Positions 1 to 6,488 of a stretch of DNA of 7,051 bases are shown here, one piece after another (the first letter of the stretch is position 1; each line of letters starts with the position of its first letter). This DNA comes from Chloroflexota bacterium (lineage in GTDB: Bacteria > Chloroflexota > UBA6077 > FW602-bin22 > JACQUS01). Where the stretch lies: the NCBI GenBank assembly GCA_016210125.1, contig JACQUS010000179.1, positions 1 to 7,051 of the forward strand, read 5' to 3'. Below the pieces are notes generated by a model. It was not told the DNA's origin, searched no databases, and saw only the letters and a program-made list of their open reading frames with translations. The position numbers and the translations under genes were made by a program.

Positions 1-1332
1 CACCTGCGAAAGCTTGCCTCCTAGCCCGGTCAGCACCAGCGCGCCGATGATGAGCCCGGCGCAGGACGTGGCCGCAGCGACGGTGATGACGCCCTCGGCA
101 CCGTCGTAGCCGGCCCGCAGCAGCCGGCGCGGCGTGAAGCGCGTGGCACGGCTGGCGAAGCTGATGACGATCACGGCGGCGATGGACCACAGCGCCGCGC
201 GGGTGACGGACGTGCGCTCGTACAGCAAGAAATACAGGAGCACGGCCAGCGGTAGCAGCTTGTAGCCGTGTGCGCGCAGCACCTGGCTCACCCTCGGCAG
301 CAGCTCGCGCGGCATGCCAGTCAGGCCGTACCGCCGGGCCTCGAAGTCGATCATCCAGTACAGGGCGAAAAAGTAGAGGAAGCCGGGGATCGCCGCACCC
401 AGCGCGACGTCGCCGTAGGGTACGCCGAGGTAGTCGGCGATGAGGAATGCACCGGCGCCCATCACCGGCGGCATGATCAGCCCGCCGGTGGAGGCCGCGG
501 CCTCGACCGCCGCGGCGAAGTGCGCGCGGTAGCCGACGCTCTTCATCAGCGGGATGGTGAAGGCGCCGACGGCAGCGGCGTTGGCCGCGGCGCTCCCCGA
601 GATCATGCCGAAGAAGCCCGAGGCGATCACCGACACCTTGGCCGGGCCGCCGCGCGTGCCACCGGCCAGCCCGCGCGCCACGTCGGTGAAGACCTGGCCG
701 ACACCGGAGCCGTGCAGGAAGGCCCCAAAGAGCACGAAAAGGAAGATGATCTCGGCCGAGACACCCAGCGGTACACCGAAGATGCCGGATGTGGTGAACT
801 CGAAGACCACGATGCGCTCGACGGTGAAGCCGCGGTGCGTCAGGAAGCCCGGCAGCCACGGGCCGACGACGGCGTAGGCCATGAACACGAGGGCCAGCAG
901 CGGGAGAGCCGGGCCTATCATGCGGCGGGCCATCTCCAGCACGATGACCAGCGTGATCGCCGCGACCACCAGGTCGCCGGTCGTCCAGTCGGCAATGCGG
1001 AAGACGAGCTGCTCGAGCTCCTGGTTGATATAGATCGTCGGCACGAGCGCAGCCAGCGCCAAGACGACATCGATGACCGACGGGCGGTCACTGGGCGCCG
1101 CTCGCCAGCCACGGTAGACGAAGAGGGCGAGCACCGCGGCGAAGCTCAGGTGCACGCTACGAAACACGTAGGGGTCGAGAAACAGGACGTTCGTGTACAC
1201 GAGCAGGTGCACGACAGTCATGGCCACGCCGATGACGAACACCAGCCGCGCGTACCAGCCGCGCAGCGCCCGACGCGAGCCGACCGTGTCCTCGCTGCTG
1301 AGGCTTATCGCGGCTTCGTCGACGCTCGCCAT
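1..1332 (-). CDS. TRAP transporter fused permease (4TM/12TM, DctQM type), 3' end missing
   Basis: Inner-membrane permease of a tripartite ATP-independent periplasmic (TRAP) transporter, which uses an ion gradient and a periplasmic binding protein to import small organic acids or similar solutes. The frame is open for all 444 codons from ATG at 1332 to the window edge, so the C-terminus lies outside. Hydrophobic segments at about residues 28-50, 60-74, 87-101, 119-133 and 138-160 form the small-subunit (DctQ-like) part. The DctM-like part follows from about 185. It contains the family signature GMISGSAAANAAAVG (242-256) and then EAAASTGGLIMPPVMGAGAF (277-296), typical of the large subunit in TAXI-associated 4TM/12TM fusions. 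Such permeases normally work with a TAXI binding protein; none is in the window, but one could lie beyond position 1. A GAGGTG ribosome site lies 5 nt before the ATG. The gene starts 13 nt after the DapA-like gene stops, so they are very likely one operon. Substrate cannot be inferred. Confidence 0.93.
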   Translation of the reverse strand, partial: MASVDEAAISLSSEDTVGSRRALRGWYARLVFVIGVAMTVVHLLVYTNVLFLDPYVFRSVHLSFAAVLALFVYRGWRAAPSDRPSVIDVVLALAALVPTIYINQELEQLVFRIADWTTGDLVVAAITLVIVLEMARRMIGPALPLLALVFMAYAVVGPWLPGFLTHRGFTVERIVVFEFTTSGIFGVPLGVSAEIIFLFVLFGAFLHGSGVGQVFTDVARGLAGGTRGGPAKVSVIASGFFGMISGSAAANAAAVGAFTIPLMKSVGYRAHFAAAVEAAASTGGLIMPPVMGAGAFLIADYLGVPYGDVALGAAIPGFLYFFALYWMIDFEARRYGLTGMPRELLPRVSQVLRAHGYKLLPLAVLLYFLLYERTSVTRAALWSIAAVIVISFASRATRFTPRRLLRAGYDGAEGVITVAAATSCAGLIIGALVLTGLGGKLSQV

Positions 1333-1345
1333 CGTCGCACCTCGC

Positions 1346-2251
1346 CTATGCCTTCGCCAAGCCGTGGCGGCGCAGGATCGCGTCGAAGACCTGCCGACGC
1401 GACTCGTCGGGGTACCGGGGATAGGGCATGCGCGCGCCACCCATGCGGAAGCCGACGCGGTCGAGCGCGTACTTGATGTTCGTGGCGAAGGGGTTCTGAT
1501 TAGAGAGCCAGAACAGGTCGAAGTGCTCGTAAAACATCGCATTCGCTCGCGCGTAGTCGCCGGCGACGCAGGCACGGTAGATGTCGACCGTAGGCTGCGG
1601 CGCGTAGGGATTCCAGGCGTAGAGGCCGCGCGCGCCGACGGCCATGCCGGCCACCCAGTGAGGCGGCTTGACGAACACGTTGATCGTGTCGGCCGCCGTG
1701 GCGACGACCTCGTACACCTGGTCGAAGTTCGTCTGCTCGAGCATGACCACGCGCTCGAACTCCTCGGCCAGGCGGGCGACCACGCCGGGGCTGAGGTTGA
1801 TACCCGAGCGGCGCGGCTGGTTGTACAGGTTGATTGGCACGTCTAAGGCCGCGATGATCGCCTTTAGGTGCTGGTAGAGCAGCTCGTCGTTCAGGTCCAG
1901 GCTGAAGTGTACCGGCGGCATCAGCTTGACCATATCGACGCCCAGAGCCGCGCTCTCCTGCGCGTAGCGCAGGGTGTTGGCCGTCCCGGGGAAGATGCTC
2001 GCCGTGCTGATCACCATGGCGCGGCCGCGCGTCACGCGGACGAGCACCTGGAGCATCTGCAGCAGCTCGTCGTGCGTGAGGCAGAGCAGCTCGTCGACCT
2101 GCGGCACCTGGATGATGTTGACCCCGGCGGCGAGCTGATGCTCGACCAGCCGCTCGAGCTCCGCCTCGTCGATGCGGTCGTGGGCGTCGAACGGAACGTT
2201 GACGATCATCACCACGCCGCGAAAGCGCTCGAGGAGCTCCGCCTTGTCCAT
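1346..2251 (-). CDS. DapA/NanA-family (dihydrodipicolinate synthase-like) protein lacking the Schiff-base lysine
   Basis: A 301-residue TIM-barrel protein of the DapA/N-acetylneuraminate lyase family, whose usual length is about 290-310. Members normally catalyse pyruvate-type aldol addition or cleavage through a lysine Schiff base. Family landmarks seen: the barrel start (VVMIVNVPFD, 13-22), the LTHDE segment (58-62) and the active-site tyrosine in NLYNQPRRSG (Tyr143). Two key elements differ. The usual GTTGE motif reads PQVDE (50-54), and the segment that normally reads like GIKEASGD is MLEQTNFD (170-177), with Glu172 (GAG, 1736-1738) where the Schiff-base Lys belongs. It may therefore be a divergent lyase, hydrolase or dehydratase on the same fold; the function is not known. 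The start at 2251 is chosen over an upstream in-frame ATG at 2299 because GAGGAG lies 8 nt before it and family homology begins there. It is first in an operon with the TRAP permease, suggesting it acts on the imported solute. Confidence 0.87.
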   Translation of the reverse strand: MDKAELLERFRGVVMIVNVPFDAHDRIDEAELERLVEHQLAAGVNIIQVPQVDELLCLTHDELLQMLQVLVRVTRGRAMVISTASIFPGTANTLRYAQESAALGVDMVKLMPPVHFSLDLNDELLYQHLKAIIAALDVPINLYNQPRRSGINLSPGVVARLAEEFERVVMLEQTNFDQVYEVVATAADTINVFVKPPHWVAGMAVGARGLYAWNPYAPQPTVDIYRACVAGDYARANAMFYEHFDLFWLSNQNPFATNIKYALDRVGFRMGGARMPYPRYPDESRRQVFDAILRRHGLAKA

Positions 2252-2382
2252 CGCTGCCTCTCCTCGGGCGCGCGGCCCGTCCCCTCGGCACACGCCCATC
2301 GCCTCAGCAGGGGCGCCGCTCTAGCCGCCATACGCACAGCGACGGCAGGCGGCGGCACGGGCGCTCGCGCCAATGGAGATAT

Positions 2383-2411
2383 AATATAGGCGTCGCCCAT
2401 GTCGCCGTCAA
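2383..2411 (-). promoter_or_regulatory. Sigma70-type promoter for the DapA-like/TRAP operon
   Basis: On the minus strand the -35 hexamer is TTGACG (2411-2406) and the -10 hexamer is TATATT (2388-2383). They are separated by exactly 17 nt, and each matches the consensus at five of six bases. Transcription would begin near 2376, giving a leader of about 125 nt before the ATG at 2251. This AT-rich patch stands out in very GC-rich surroundings. A small GGCG-CTCG-CGCC hairpin (2360-2371) would lie at the very 5' end of the transcript. Confidence 0.6.
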
Positions 2412-2423
2412 GCGACCGGTCGC
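2412..2423. promoter_or_regulatory. Perfect 12-bp palindrome next to the -35, candidate operator
   Basis: GCGACCGGTCGC is its own reverse complement and directly abuts the -35 of the minus-strand promoter, at roughly -36 to -47 from the predicted start. This is a usual position for an activator. Its arm pentamer GTCGC recurs in the same orientation at 2392-2396 and 2401-2405, inside the promoter spacer, at 9-bp steps (2392, 2401, then 2419). The adjacent LysR regulator is the obvious candidate partner. However, LysR sites usually have an odd-centred T-N11-A dyad and this one is even-centred, so another regulator is possible. Confidence 0.4.
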
Positions 2424-2519
2424 ACGCTGAGCGCACCAAAAAGCGCCCTGGCGGGCTGCCCCACCCCGCTGCATCGGGCACCTCCCTACAGCGAGGAGCT
2501 AGCCTGCGACACAACGCGG

Positions 2520-2554
2520 GGGACCGACCGGCCGCCCGGCAGCGGCGCGGTCCC
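2520..2554. promoter_or_regulatory. Long GC-rich hairpin between the divergent promoters
   Basis: GGGACCG (2520-2526) pairs perfectly with CGGTCCC (2548-2554). Inside it GCCGC (2531-2535) pairs with GCGGC (2542-2546) around a 6-nt loop, leaving a small asymmetric internal loop. There is no T-run on either side, so it does not look like an intrinsic terminator. It lies upstream of both promoters, so a DNA-level role (operator or regulator binding site) is more likely than an RNA one. Function is inferred only. Confidence 0.3.
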
Positions 2555-2599
2555 AGGTGGCTCGCGGTGCGGCCTGCCGAGACTGGGCAGCCAATGGCC

Positions 2600-2608
2600 T
2601 GATATTAT
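2600..2608 (+). promoter_or_regulatory. Possible extended -10 promoter for the LysR/amidohydrolase pair
   Basis: TGATATTAT fits an extended -10 (TG, one base, then TATTAT), in an AT-rich island within GC-rich DNA. No convincing -35 is seen 16-18 nt upstream. Transcription would start near 2615, about 70 nt before the GTG at 2684. The box is flanked by TGGC (2595-2598) and GCCA (2610-2613), an inverted repeat with an 11-nt spacer that could be an autoregulatory site. The preceding GCCAATGG (2590-2597) is repeated at 2369-2376 beside the divergent promoter. Confidence 0.35.
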
Positions 2609-2683
2609 AGCCAAGAGCCGTGCGTGCAAGCGCGTTGTGCGCATCGCAGCGATGCAGCCGATGCATCGGACGGGGTAGCGCGT

Positions 2684-3601
2684 GTGGAGCTACGCCACCT
2701 GTCGTCGTTCGTCGCCCTCTGCACCGCGTTGCACTTCGGCCGCGCCGCCGAGCGCGTGTACGTCTCGCAGTCGACCCTGAGCCGCCAGATCCAGCGCCTT
2801 GAGCGCGAGCTTGGCGTCGCGCTCTTCGAGCGCGCCGGCAGACGCGTCGCCCTCACGCCCGCCGGACGGACGCTGCTCGTCCACGCGCAGCACGTGCTGG
2901 ACGAGGTGCGCGAAGCGCGGCTGGCGCTGCGGGGCGCGGCCGGATGCCTCCGAGGGCCGCTCACCATCGGCTGCTTCGACGGCGCTGGTGTCTACCTCAT
3001 CCCGAAGGTCCTGGCGGTGCTCCATACCTCGCACCCGAGCATCGTCGTGTCGGTCGCCACGATAAGCACCCGCGACGCGCTGCCGGCCGTCCGCGACGGC
3101 GCGGTCGACGCGGCGATAGTCGTGCTGCCCGTCCCTCTGGATGGCATACAGGTCGTGCCGCTCTTCGAGGAAGAGCTCGTGCTCACGCTCCCCGTGCACC
3201 ACGTGCTGCGCAGCCTACGTCGCGTGCCCATCCGCATGCTCCTCGACCAGCCGCTGATCACGTCGCGGCCAGGCCAGGGCACGCGCCAGCTCATCGAGGC
3301 AGCCTTCAGCGCCGCCGGGCGCGCGCCGACCGTCGCCTACGAGCTGGAATCCGTCCAGGCGCGCAAGGACGCCGTGCGCGCGGGTCTCGGGCTGGCAATC
3401 CTCGGCAAGACGAGCGTGCTGCGGCCGGCGCGCGGGACGGGCCTGCTGACGCGGCCGCTCTCGCCACCGATCTACCGCAGCGTCGGGCTGGCCACGCGGG
3501 CCGGGCGGCCGCCGGACCCGCTGGCCGTGTCCCTCGCCGAGATGGCGGTGTCCACCGCAGTGCAGTTGGGCTGCAAGCCCTTGGCGCAAGGAGACGCATA
3601 A
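2684..3601 (+). CDS. LysR-family transcriptional regulator
   Basis: A 305-residue LysR-type regulator of normal family length; such proteins bind DNA as tetramers and respond to a small-molecule co-inducer, often activating a divergent operon. The winged helix-turn-helix occupies residues 2-60: LSSFVALCTALHFGRAAERV, then the recognition helix VSQSTLSRQIQRLE (27-40), with RELGVALFER following. A linker helix runs at about 65-85. The periplasmic-binding-protein-like effector domain starts at GPLTIGCFDG (91-100) and continues to about 285. The GTG at 2684 is chosen because the conserved LysR N-terminus starts there and GGGG lies 8 nt upstream. A GTG at 2624 in the same frame would add 20 residues that do not resemble the family. 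It is transcribed divergently from the DapA-like/TRAP operon and is directly followed by the amidohydrolase, so it likely controls both. The effector is unknown. Confidence 0.92.
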   Translation: MELRHLSSFVALCTALHFGRAAERVYVSQSTLSRQIQRLERELGVALFERAGRRVALTPAGRTLLVHAQHVLDEVREARLALRGAAGCLRGPLTIGCFDGAGVYLIPKVLAVLHTSHPSIVVSVATISTRDALPAVRDGAVDAAIVVLPVPLDGIQVVPLFEEELVLTLPVHHVLRSLRRVPIRMLLDQPLITSRPGQGTRQLIEAAFSAAGRAPTVAYELESVQARKDAVRAGLGLAILGKTSVLRPARGTGLLTRPLSPPIYRSVGLATRAGRPPDPLAVSLAEMAVSTAVQLGCKPLAQGDA

Positions 3602-4831
3602 ATGGATCTCTGCATCCTCGCCGAGCGTATCCTCACGATCAGCGCACCCGGCATCATCGCGCACGGGGCCGTGCTCGTGCGCGGCGGCAGCATCGCGGCC
3701 GTCGGCCGCGCCGCCGACCTCCACCCGCCCGCCGGCACACCCACGCTAAGCCTCGGCGACGTCACGCTTCTGCCCGGCCTCATCGACGCCCACGCGCACC
3801 TGATGCTCGACGGGTCGCCGGACCCCTTGCGCACGCTCCAGGCCGAGGACGACAGCCAGGTGCTGCTGCGCATGGTGCACAACGCCACGGTCCTCATACG
3901 GTCCGGCGTCACGACAGTGCGCGACTGTGCTTGTCGCAATCACCTGTCGCTCGCACTCCGCGACGCGATCCGCGGTGGGCTGCTCGTCGGGCCGAACGTG
4001 TTGTCGGCCGGGCGGGTGCTGACCATCACCGGCGGGCATCTCTTCTTCGTCGGCCGCGAGTGCGATGGCACGGACGCGCTGCGCCACGCCGTACGCGCCG
4101 AGGTGAAGGCGGGAGTCGACCTCATCAAGGTGATGGGCAGTGGCGGGCGCATCACGCCCGGCGGTGCCAACCTGCGCCGCCGGCCGCAGCTCACGGCCGA
4201 CGAGCTAGCCCTGGTCGTTCGCGAGGCGCACGGCTTTGGCAAGCGCGTGGCCGTGCACGCCCACGCCACCGCGGCGATCGCCCAGGCCGTCGCCGCCGGC
4301 GCGGACTCGGTCGAGCACTGCCTCTGGCTGGACGACGAGACCGGCTTCCGCCTCGACGAGCGCACCCTCGAGCGCATGGCCGCACAGGGCACGTTCGTCG
4401 TTCCGACGCTGGCGCGCTTCTTCCCGCGAGGTGGAGCGGCCGAGTCAGGCGACCCGCTCATGCGCGACATCGACCCGCTGCTGCCGCTCTTCGCCCGCAT
4501 GCGCGAGGCCGGCGTGCGCCTCGTCGCCGGCAACGACACCGGCGCCTCGTATACGCCCTTCACCGACCTGGTGCACGGCCTCGAGCTCATGGCCCGCTTC
4601 GGCATGGCGCCGGCCGAGCTCCTGCGCGCGGCGACGCTCACCGCCGCGGAGTGCCTCGGACGCGACGACGTCGGCGCCCTGGCGGCCGGCCGGCGCGCCG
4701 ACCTGATCGCCGTCCGCGGCAACCCGCTCGACGACGTGCGGGCGCTGTGGGACGTGGAGCTGATCATCAAGGACGGCCAGGTCGCCTGGCAGCAGATGCC
4801 AGGACCAGGCCCGCGTGCGCCGCTGGCGTGA
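3602..4831 (+). CDS. Metal-dependent amidohydrolase (imidazolonepropionase/Xaa-Pro dipeptidase-like)
   Basis: A 409-residue amidohydrolase-superfamily enzyme, expected to be cytosolic and to hydrolyse an amide, peptide or cyclic imide bond with one or two divalent metals. An N-terminal beta-sandwich piece (1-58) leads into the barrel motif GLIDAHAHL (59-67) with metal ligands His64 and His66. Next come the bridging, probably carboxylated, Lys176 in DLIKVMGSGG, the ligand His219 in VAVHAHA, His239 in SVEH and catalytic Asp312 in AGNDTGAS. The C-terminus returns to the sandwich with the typical GRRADLIAVRGNPLDDV (363-379). All catalytic positions are intact. It resembles the COG1228-type group that includes proline dipeptidases, but the substrate cannot be assigned. 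Its ATG immediately follows the LysR stop codon (3599-3601), and its AAGGAG ribosome site (3588-3593) lies inside the LysR gene, so translation is probably coupled. It is the last gene before a convergent gene. Confidence 0.92.
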   Translation: MDLCILAERILTISAPGIIAHGAVLVRGGSIAAVGRAADLHPPAGTPTLSLGDVTLLPGLIDAHAHLMLDGSPDPLRTLQAEDDSQVLLRMVHNATVLIRSGVTTVRDCACRNHLSLALRDAIRGGLLVGPNVLSAGRVLTITGGHLFFVGRECDGTDALRHAVRAEVKAGVDLIKVMGSGGRITPGGANLRRRPQLTADELALVVREAHGFGKRVAVHAHATAAIAQAVAAGADSVEHCLWLDDETGFRLDERTLERMAAQGTFVVPTLARFFPRGGAAESGDPLMRDIDPLLPLFARMREAGVRLVAGNDTGASYTPFTDLVHGLELMARFGMAPAELLRAATLTAAECLGRDDVGALAAGRRADLIAVRGNPLDDVRALWDVELIIKDGQVAWQQMPGPGPRAPLA

Positions 4832-4939
4832 GCCTGGCGCGCTCTGGACGCAGCTCTCGACGATGCCAGGCGCATTTCGGCGGCGCGTCGAGTGTCAGGA
4901 TGACACCGTCGAAATCGCGCACCGTGCCACTGCGCCATC

Positions 4940-5047
4940 CCTAATACCATTTCGGTCGGACTACGCCGTCGATTCCTCGCATGTCACTTGCGACGCGGCG
5001 GCGTTCTTGGAGAATTCACGACACGGTCAGGCCGATTTGGTATAAGG
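4940..5047. mobile_element. 108-bp MITE-like element with terminal inverted repeats
   Basis: The left end CCTAATACCATTTCGGTC (4940-4957) and the reverse complement of the right end, CCTTATACCAAATCGGCC (5047-5030), agree at 14 of 18 bases. Pairing resumes at 4959-4961 with 5026-5028. The interior has no coding frame of note. A short non-coding element with terminal repeats and TA-rich ends, lying between convergent genes, fits a non-autonomous transposon remnant of the IS630/Tc1-mariner sort, which targets TA. This assignment is inference. The alternative is a simple long-range hairpin acting in transcription termination. No second copy is in the window. Confidence 0.45.
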
Positions 5048-5086
5048 AGACGCGCACAGGCGGCGTGAGGCGACCTCTGCCTCGCC

Positions 5087-5107
5087 CGCCCGCATCTGAC
5101 GCGGGCG
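5087..5107. terminator. GC hairpin between convergent genes, possible bidirectional terminator
   Basis: CGCCCGC (5087-5093) and GCGGGCG (5101-5107) form a perfect 7-bp stem around the 7-nt loop ATCTGAC. It lies between two convergent gene ends, where a shared terminator is expected. No T-tract follows on either strand, so it is not a canonical intrinsic terminator. Confidence 0.35.
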
Positions 5108-5267
5108 ATGCGATCGACGACGAGGACGCGTAGTACAACCTCGCGGGTCCGTCCGTCGGAGCGAGCGCAGAGCGCGAAGGATCAGCACCCGCGGCAGATG
5201 GCTCCGGCGGGCGGATTACGGGCTCTTCGTCGCTGCGCTCCTCGGGACGGCGTGTGCGATCGCGGCG

Positions 5268-6410
5268 CTACCCGCCGAACAGATCGCTGAAGCGGTCGCG
5301 GGACGGCACGGACTTCTTCTCGATCTCCTCCAGCGGCAGCGCCATCGTGGAAATCTCGGTGAGCTTCTTGCGGCCCGCCGGATAGCTGGCGTCCGGGTGG
5401 GGCACCATGTAAAACCACGAGGCGATCACCGTCTGGCCCGCCTGGCTGTGCAGCCACTCCTGGAAGAGCTTCGCGGCATTGGGGTGCGGCGCGTCGGCGA
5501 CGACCCCCGAAGGCACCCAGGTCACCGGCGTGCCCTCCTCTGGATAGACCACATCGAGCGGCTTGCCGGCATTCTTGTCGTCCAGGAACGACGACTCGAC
5601 CGGCCCCAGGGCGATGGGGCGCTCACCGCCGATGGCGATCGGATTCAGCTCGAACTGCGAGCGCACGAGGAACAGATCGTTGCGCTTCAGCTTCTCGTAG
5701 TACTCCCAGCCAAGCTTCTCGGTGACCATGATGACGAACTCGTTGCCCGTCCCGCTGTGCTTGGCGTGCGCCGTGGCGACCTTGCCCTTGTATTTCGGAT
5801 CCGTCAGATCGGCAAGGCGCTTGGGGACGTCGGCGCCGGCGATGATCTTCGGGTTGTAGCCGATGGGCATCGCCAGAAGGAAGGTCGCGGCGAACAAGCC
5901 GTCCTTGTCCCTGAAGCTCGGCGTGTATTTCTTGCTGCCTTCGGTGGAGTAGGCGACGACGTTCTTCTTCTGCTTGTGCGTCTGCCAGAGGCCCAAGTCG
6001 CCGTGCTGGATGACGTCCACGGTGTAGAGCTTGGCCTCGCGCTCCTTGGTGAGGCGCGTGAACATCGGCCCGGCGCTCAACCGCGTCGTCTCGACTTTGA
6101 CGCCCGTAACCTCCTGGAAGCGGTCGGCGATCGCCTTGACCTCTTGCTCGCGGAGCGAGCCCCAGTAGACGACCTTGCCCTCTTTCTTGGCGGCCTCCAA
6201 TAGGGCCTCGTCCACCTCGAAGCCCGGCACGAGCTGCTTCTTGGCCGCAGCCGCCGGAGCGGCCGGCTGCACCGCCGGCTTGGCCGGCTGCGCGGCTGGC
6301 GCCGGGGCCGCGGGCGCCGCCGGTGCAGGCTGCGCTGCCGGCTGCGCCGGGGCGCACGCCAGCATCAGCACGCCAGCGGCGAGGAGCATAGGTGCTAGGA
6401 CTTTGCGCAT
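5268..6410 (-). CDS. Lipoprotein extracellular solute-binding protein (AfuA/Fe(3+)-type ABC family)
   Basis: A 380-residue binding lipoprotein that would capture a solute outside the membrane for an ABC importer. The signal peptide MRKVLAPMLLAAGVLMLAC ends in a lipobox with Cys19 as the lipidated residue. An Ala/Pro-rich low-complexity tether of about 38 residues (20-57) follows. The binding domain runs from about residue 66 to the end. It shows features of the COG1840 (AfuA-like) group: EGKVVYWGSL (77-86), FQEVTGVKVE (98-107), an LADLTDPKYKGKVA segment (199-212) and HPNAAKLFQEWLHSQAGQ (309-326). I do not see the adjacent Tyr-Tyr pair used by ferric-binding FbpA proteins in the expected C-terminal region, so iron as ligand is doubtful. 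AGGAGG lies 5 nt before the ATG, which fixes the start. No permease or ATPase gene sits downstream; the next gene is convergent. A second inverted-repeat region lies just upstream of the start. Confidence 0.92.
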   Translation of the reverse strand: MRKVLAPMLLAAGVLMLACAPAQPAAQPAPAAPAAPAPAAQPAKPAVQPAAPAAAAKKQLVPGFEVDEALLEAAKKEGKVVYWGSLREQEVKAIADRFQEVTGVKVETTRLSAGPMFTRLTKEREAKLYTVDVIQHGDLGLWQTHKQKKNVVAYSTEGSKKYTPSFRDKDGLFAATFLLAMPIGYNPKIIAGADVPKRLADLTDPKYKGKVATAHAKHSGTGNEFVIMVTEKLGWEYYEKLKRNDLFLVRSQFELNPIAIGGERPIALGPVESSFLDDKNAGKPLDVVYPEEGTPVTWVPSGVVADAPHPNAAKLFQEWLHSQAGQTVIASWFYMVPHPDASYPAGRKKLTEISTMALPLEEIEKKSVPSRDRFSDLFGG

Positions 6411-6440
6411 CGTGTCCTCCTGTCCGAATGTCGCCTACAC

Positions 6441-6488
6441 GCCGCGAGCCGCCGGAGCAGCATCACGCCCGTAGGTGCTGCTCGCGGC
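6441..6488 (-). promoter_or_regulatory. Overlapping inverted repeats upstream of the binding-protein gene
   Basis: Two perfect pairings share the right arm. GAGCAGCA (6455-6462) pairs with TGCTGCTC (6476-6483), and GCCGCGAGC (6441-6449) pairs with GCTCGCGGC (6480-6488). Because the arms overlap at 6480-6483 they cannot both form fully. The region lies 31-78 nt upstream of the start codon at 6410, in the expected leader or promoter of the gene. It could be an operator for a dimeric regulator or a leader with alternative folds. I see no clear -10/-35 for this gene. Confidence 0.4.

Larger units (their letters stand above)
4832..5267. other. Convergent intergenic region without a recognisable gene
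   Basis: This 436-nt gap lies between the ends of the amidohydrolase (plus) and the solute-binding protein (minus). It holds the MITE-like element at 4940-5047 and the hairpin at 5087-5107. In 4832-4939 and 5108-5267 I see no open frame with family resemblance, no ribosome site leading into a convincing frame, and no RNA gene. Confidence 0.6.

Noticed and set aside
268..1476. A 402-codon open frame on the plus strand
   Set aside because: It is antisense to the TRAP permease, has a low-complexity His/Arg/Asp-rich translation typical of reversed GC-rich genes, and no family resemblance. The minus-strand frame gives the clear TRAP signature.
2252..2299. An upstream ATG (2299) extending the DapA-like protein by 16 residues
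   Set aside because: The extra residues do not fit the family N-terminus, while GAGGAG lies 8 nt before the ATG at 2251.
2380..2385. A consensus TATAAT on the plus strand
   Set aside because: No -35 lies 16-18 nt upstream on that strand and the next gene is 300 nt away; the minus-strand reading has both hexamers.
2438..2456. A minus-strand terminator-like GCCC-GCCA-GGGC hairpin followed by TTTTT
   Set aside because: The stem is only 4 bp and it sits upstream of the operon promoter, where no transcript is expected to end; probably chance.
2604..2609. A consensus TATAAT on the minus strand
   Set aside because: The position 17 nt upstream reads CGCTTG, a poor -35, and a transcript from here would have a leader of over 340 nt.
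2624..2683. An upstream GTG start for the LysR protein
   Set aside because: It would add 20 residues before a typical LysR N-terminus, and the GTG at 2684 has a ribosome site.
2944..4944. A 666-codon open frame on the plus strand
   Set aside because: It overlaps LysR and the amidohydrolase out of frame and its translation is Arg/Ala/Pro/His-rich; the overlapped genes have intact motifs.
5397..6203. A 268-codon open frame antisense to the binding-protein gene
   Set aside because: It mirrors the real gene and has no recognisable domain or ribosome site.
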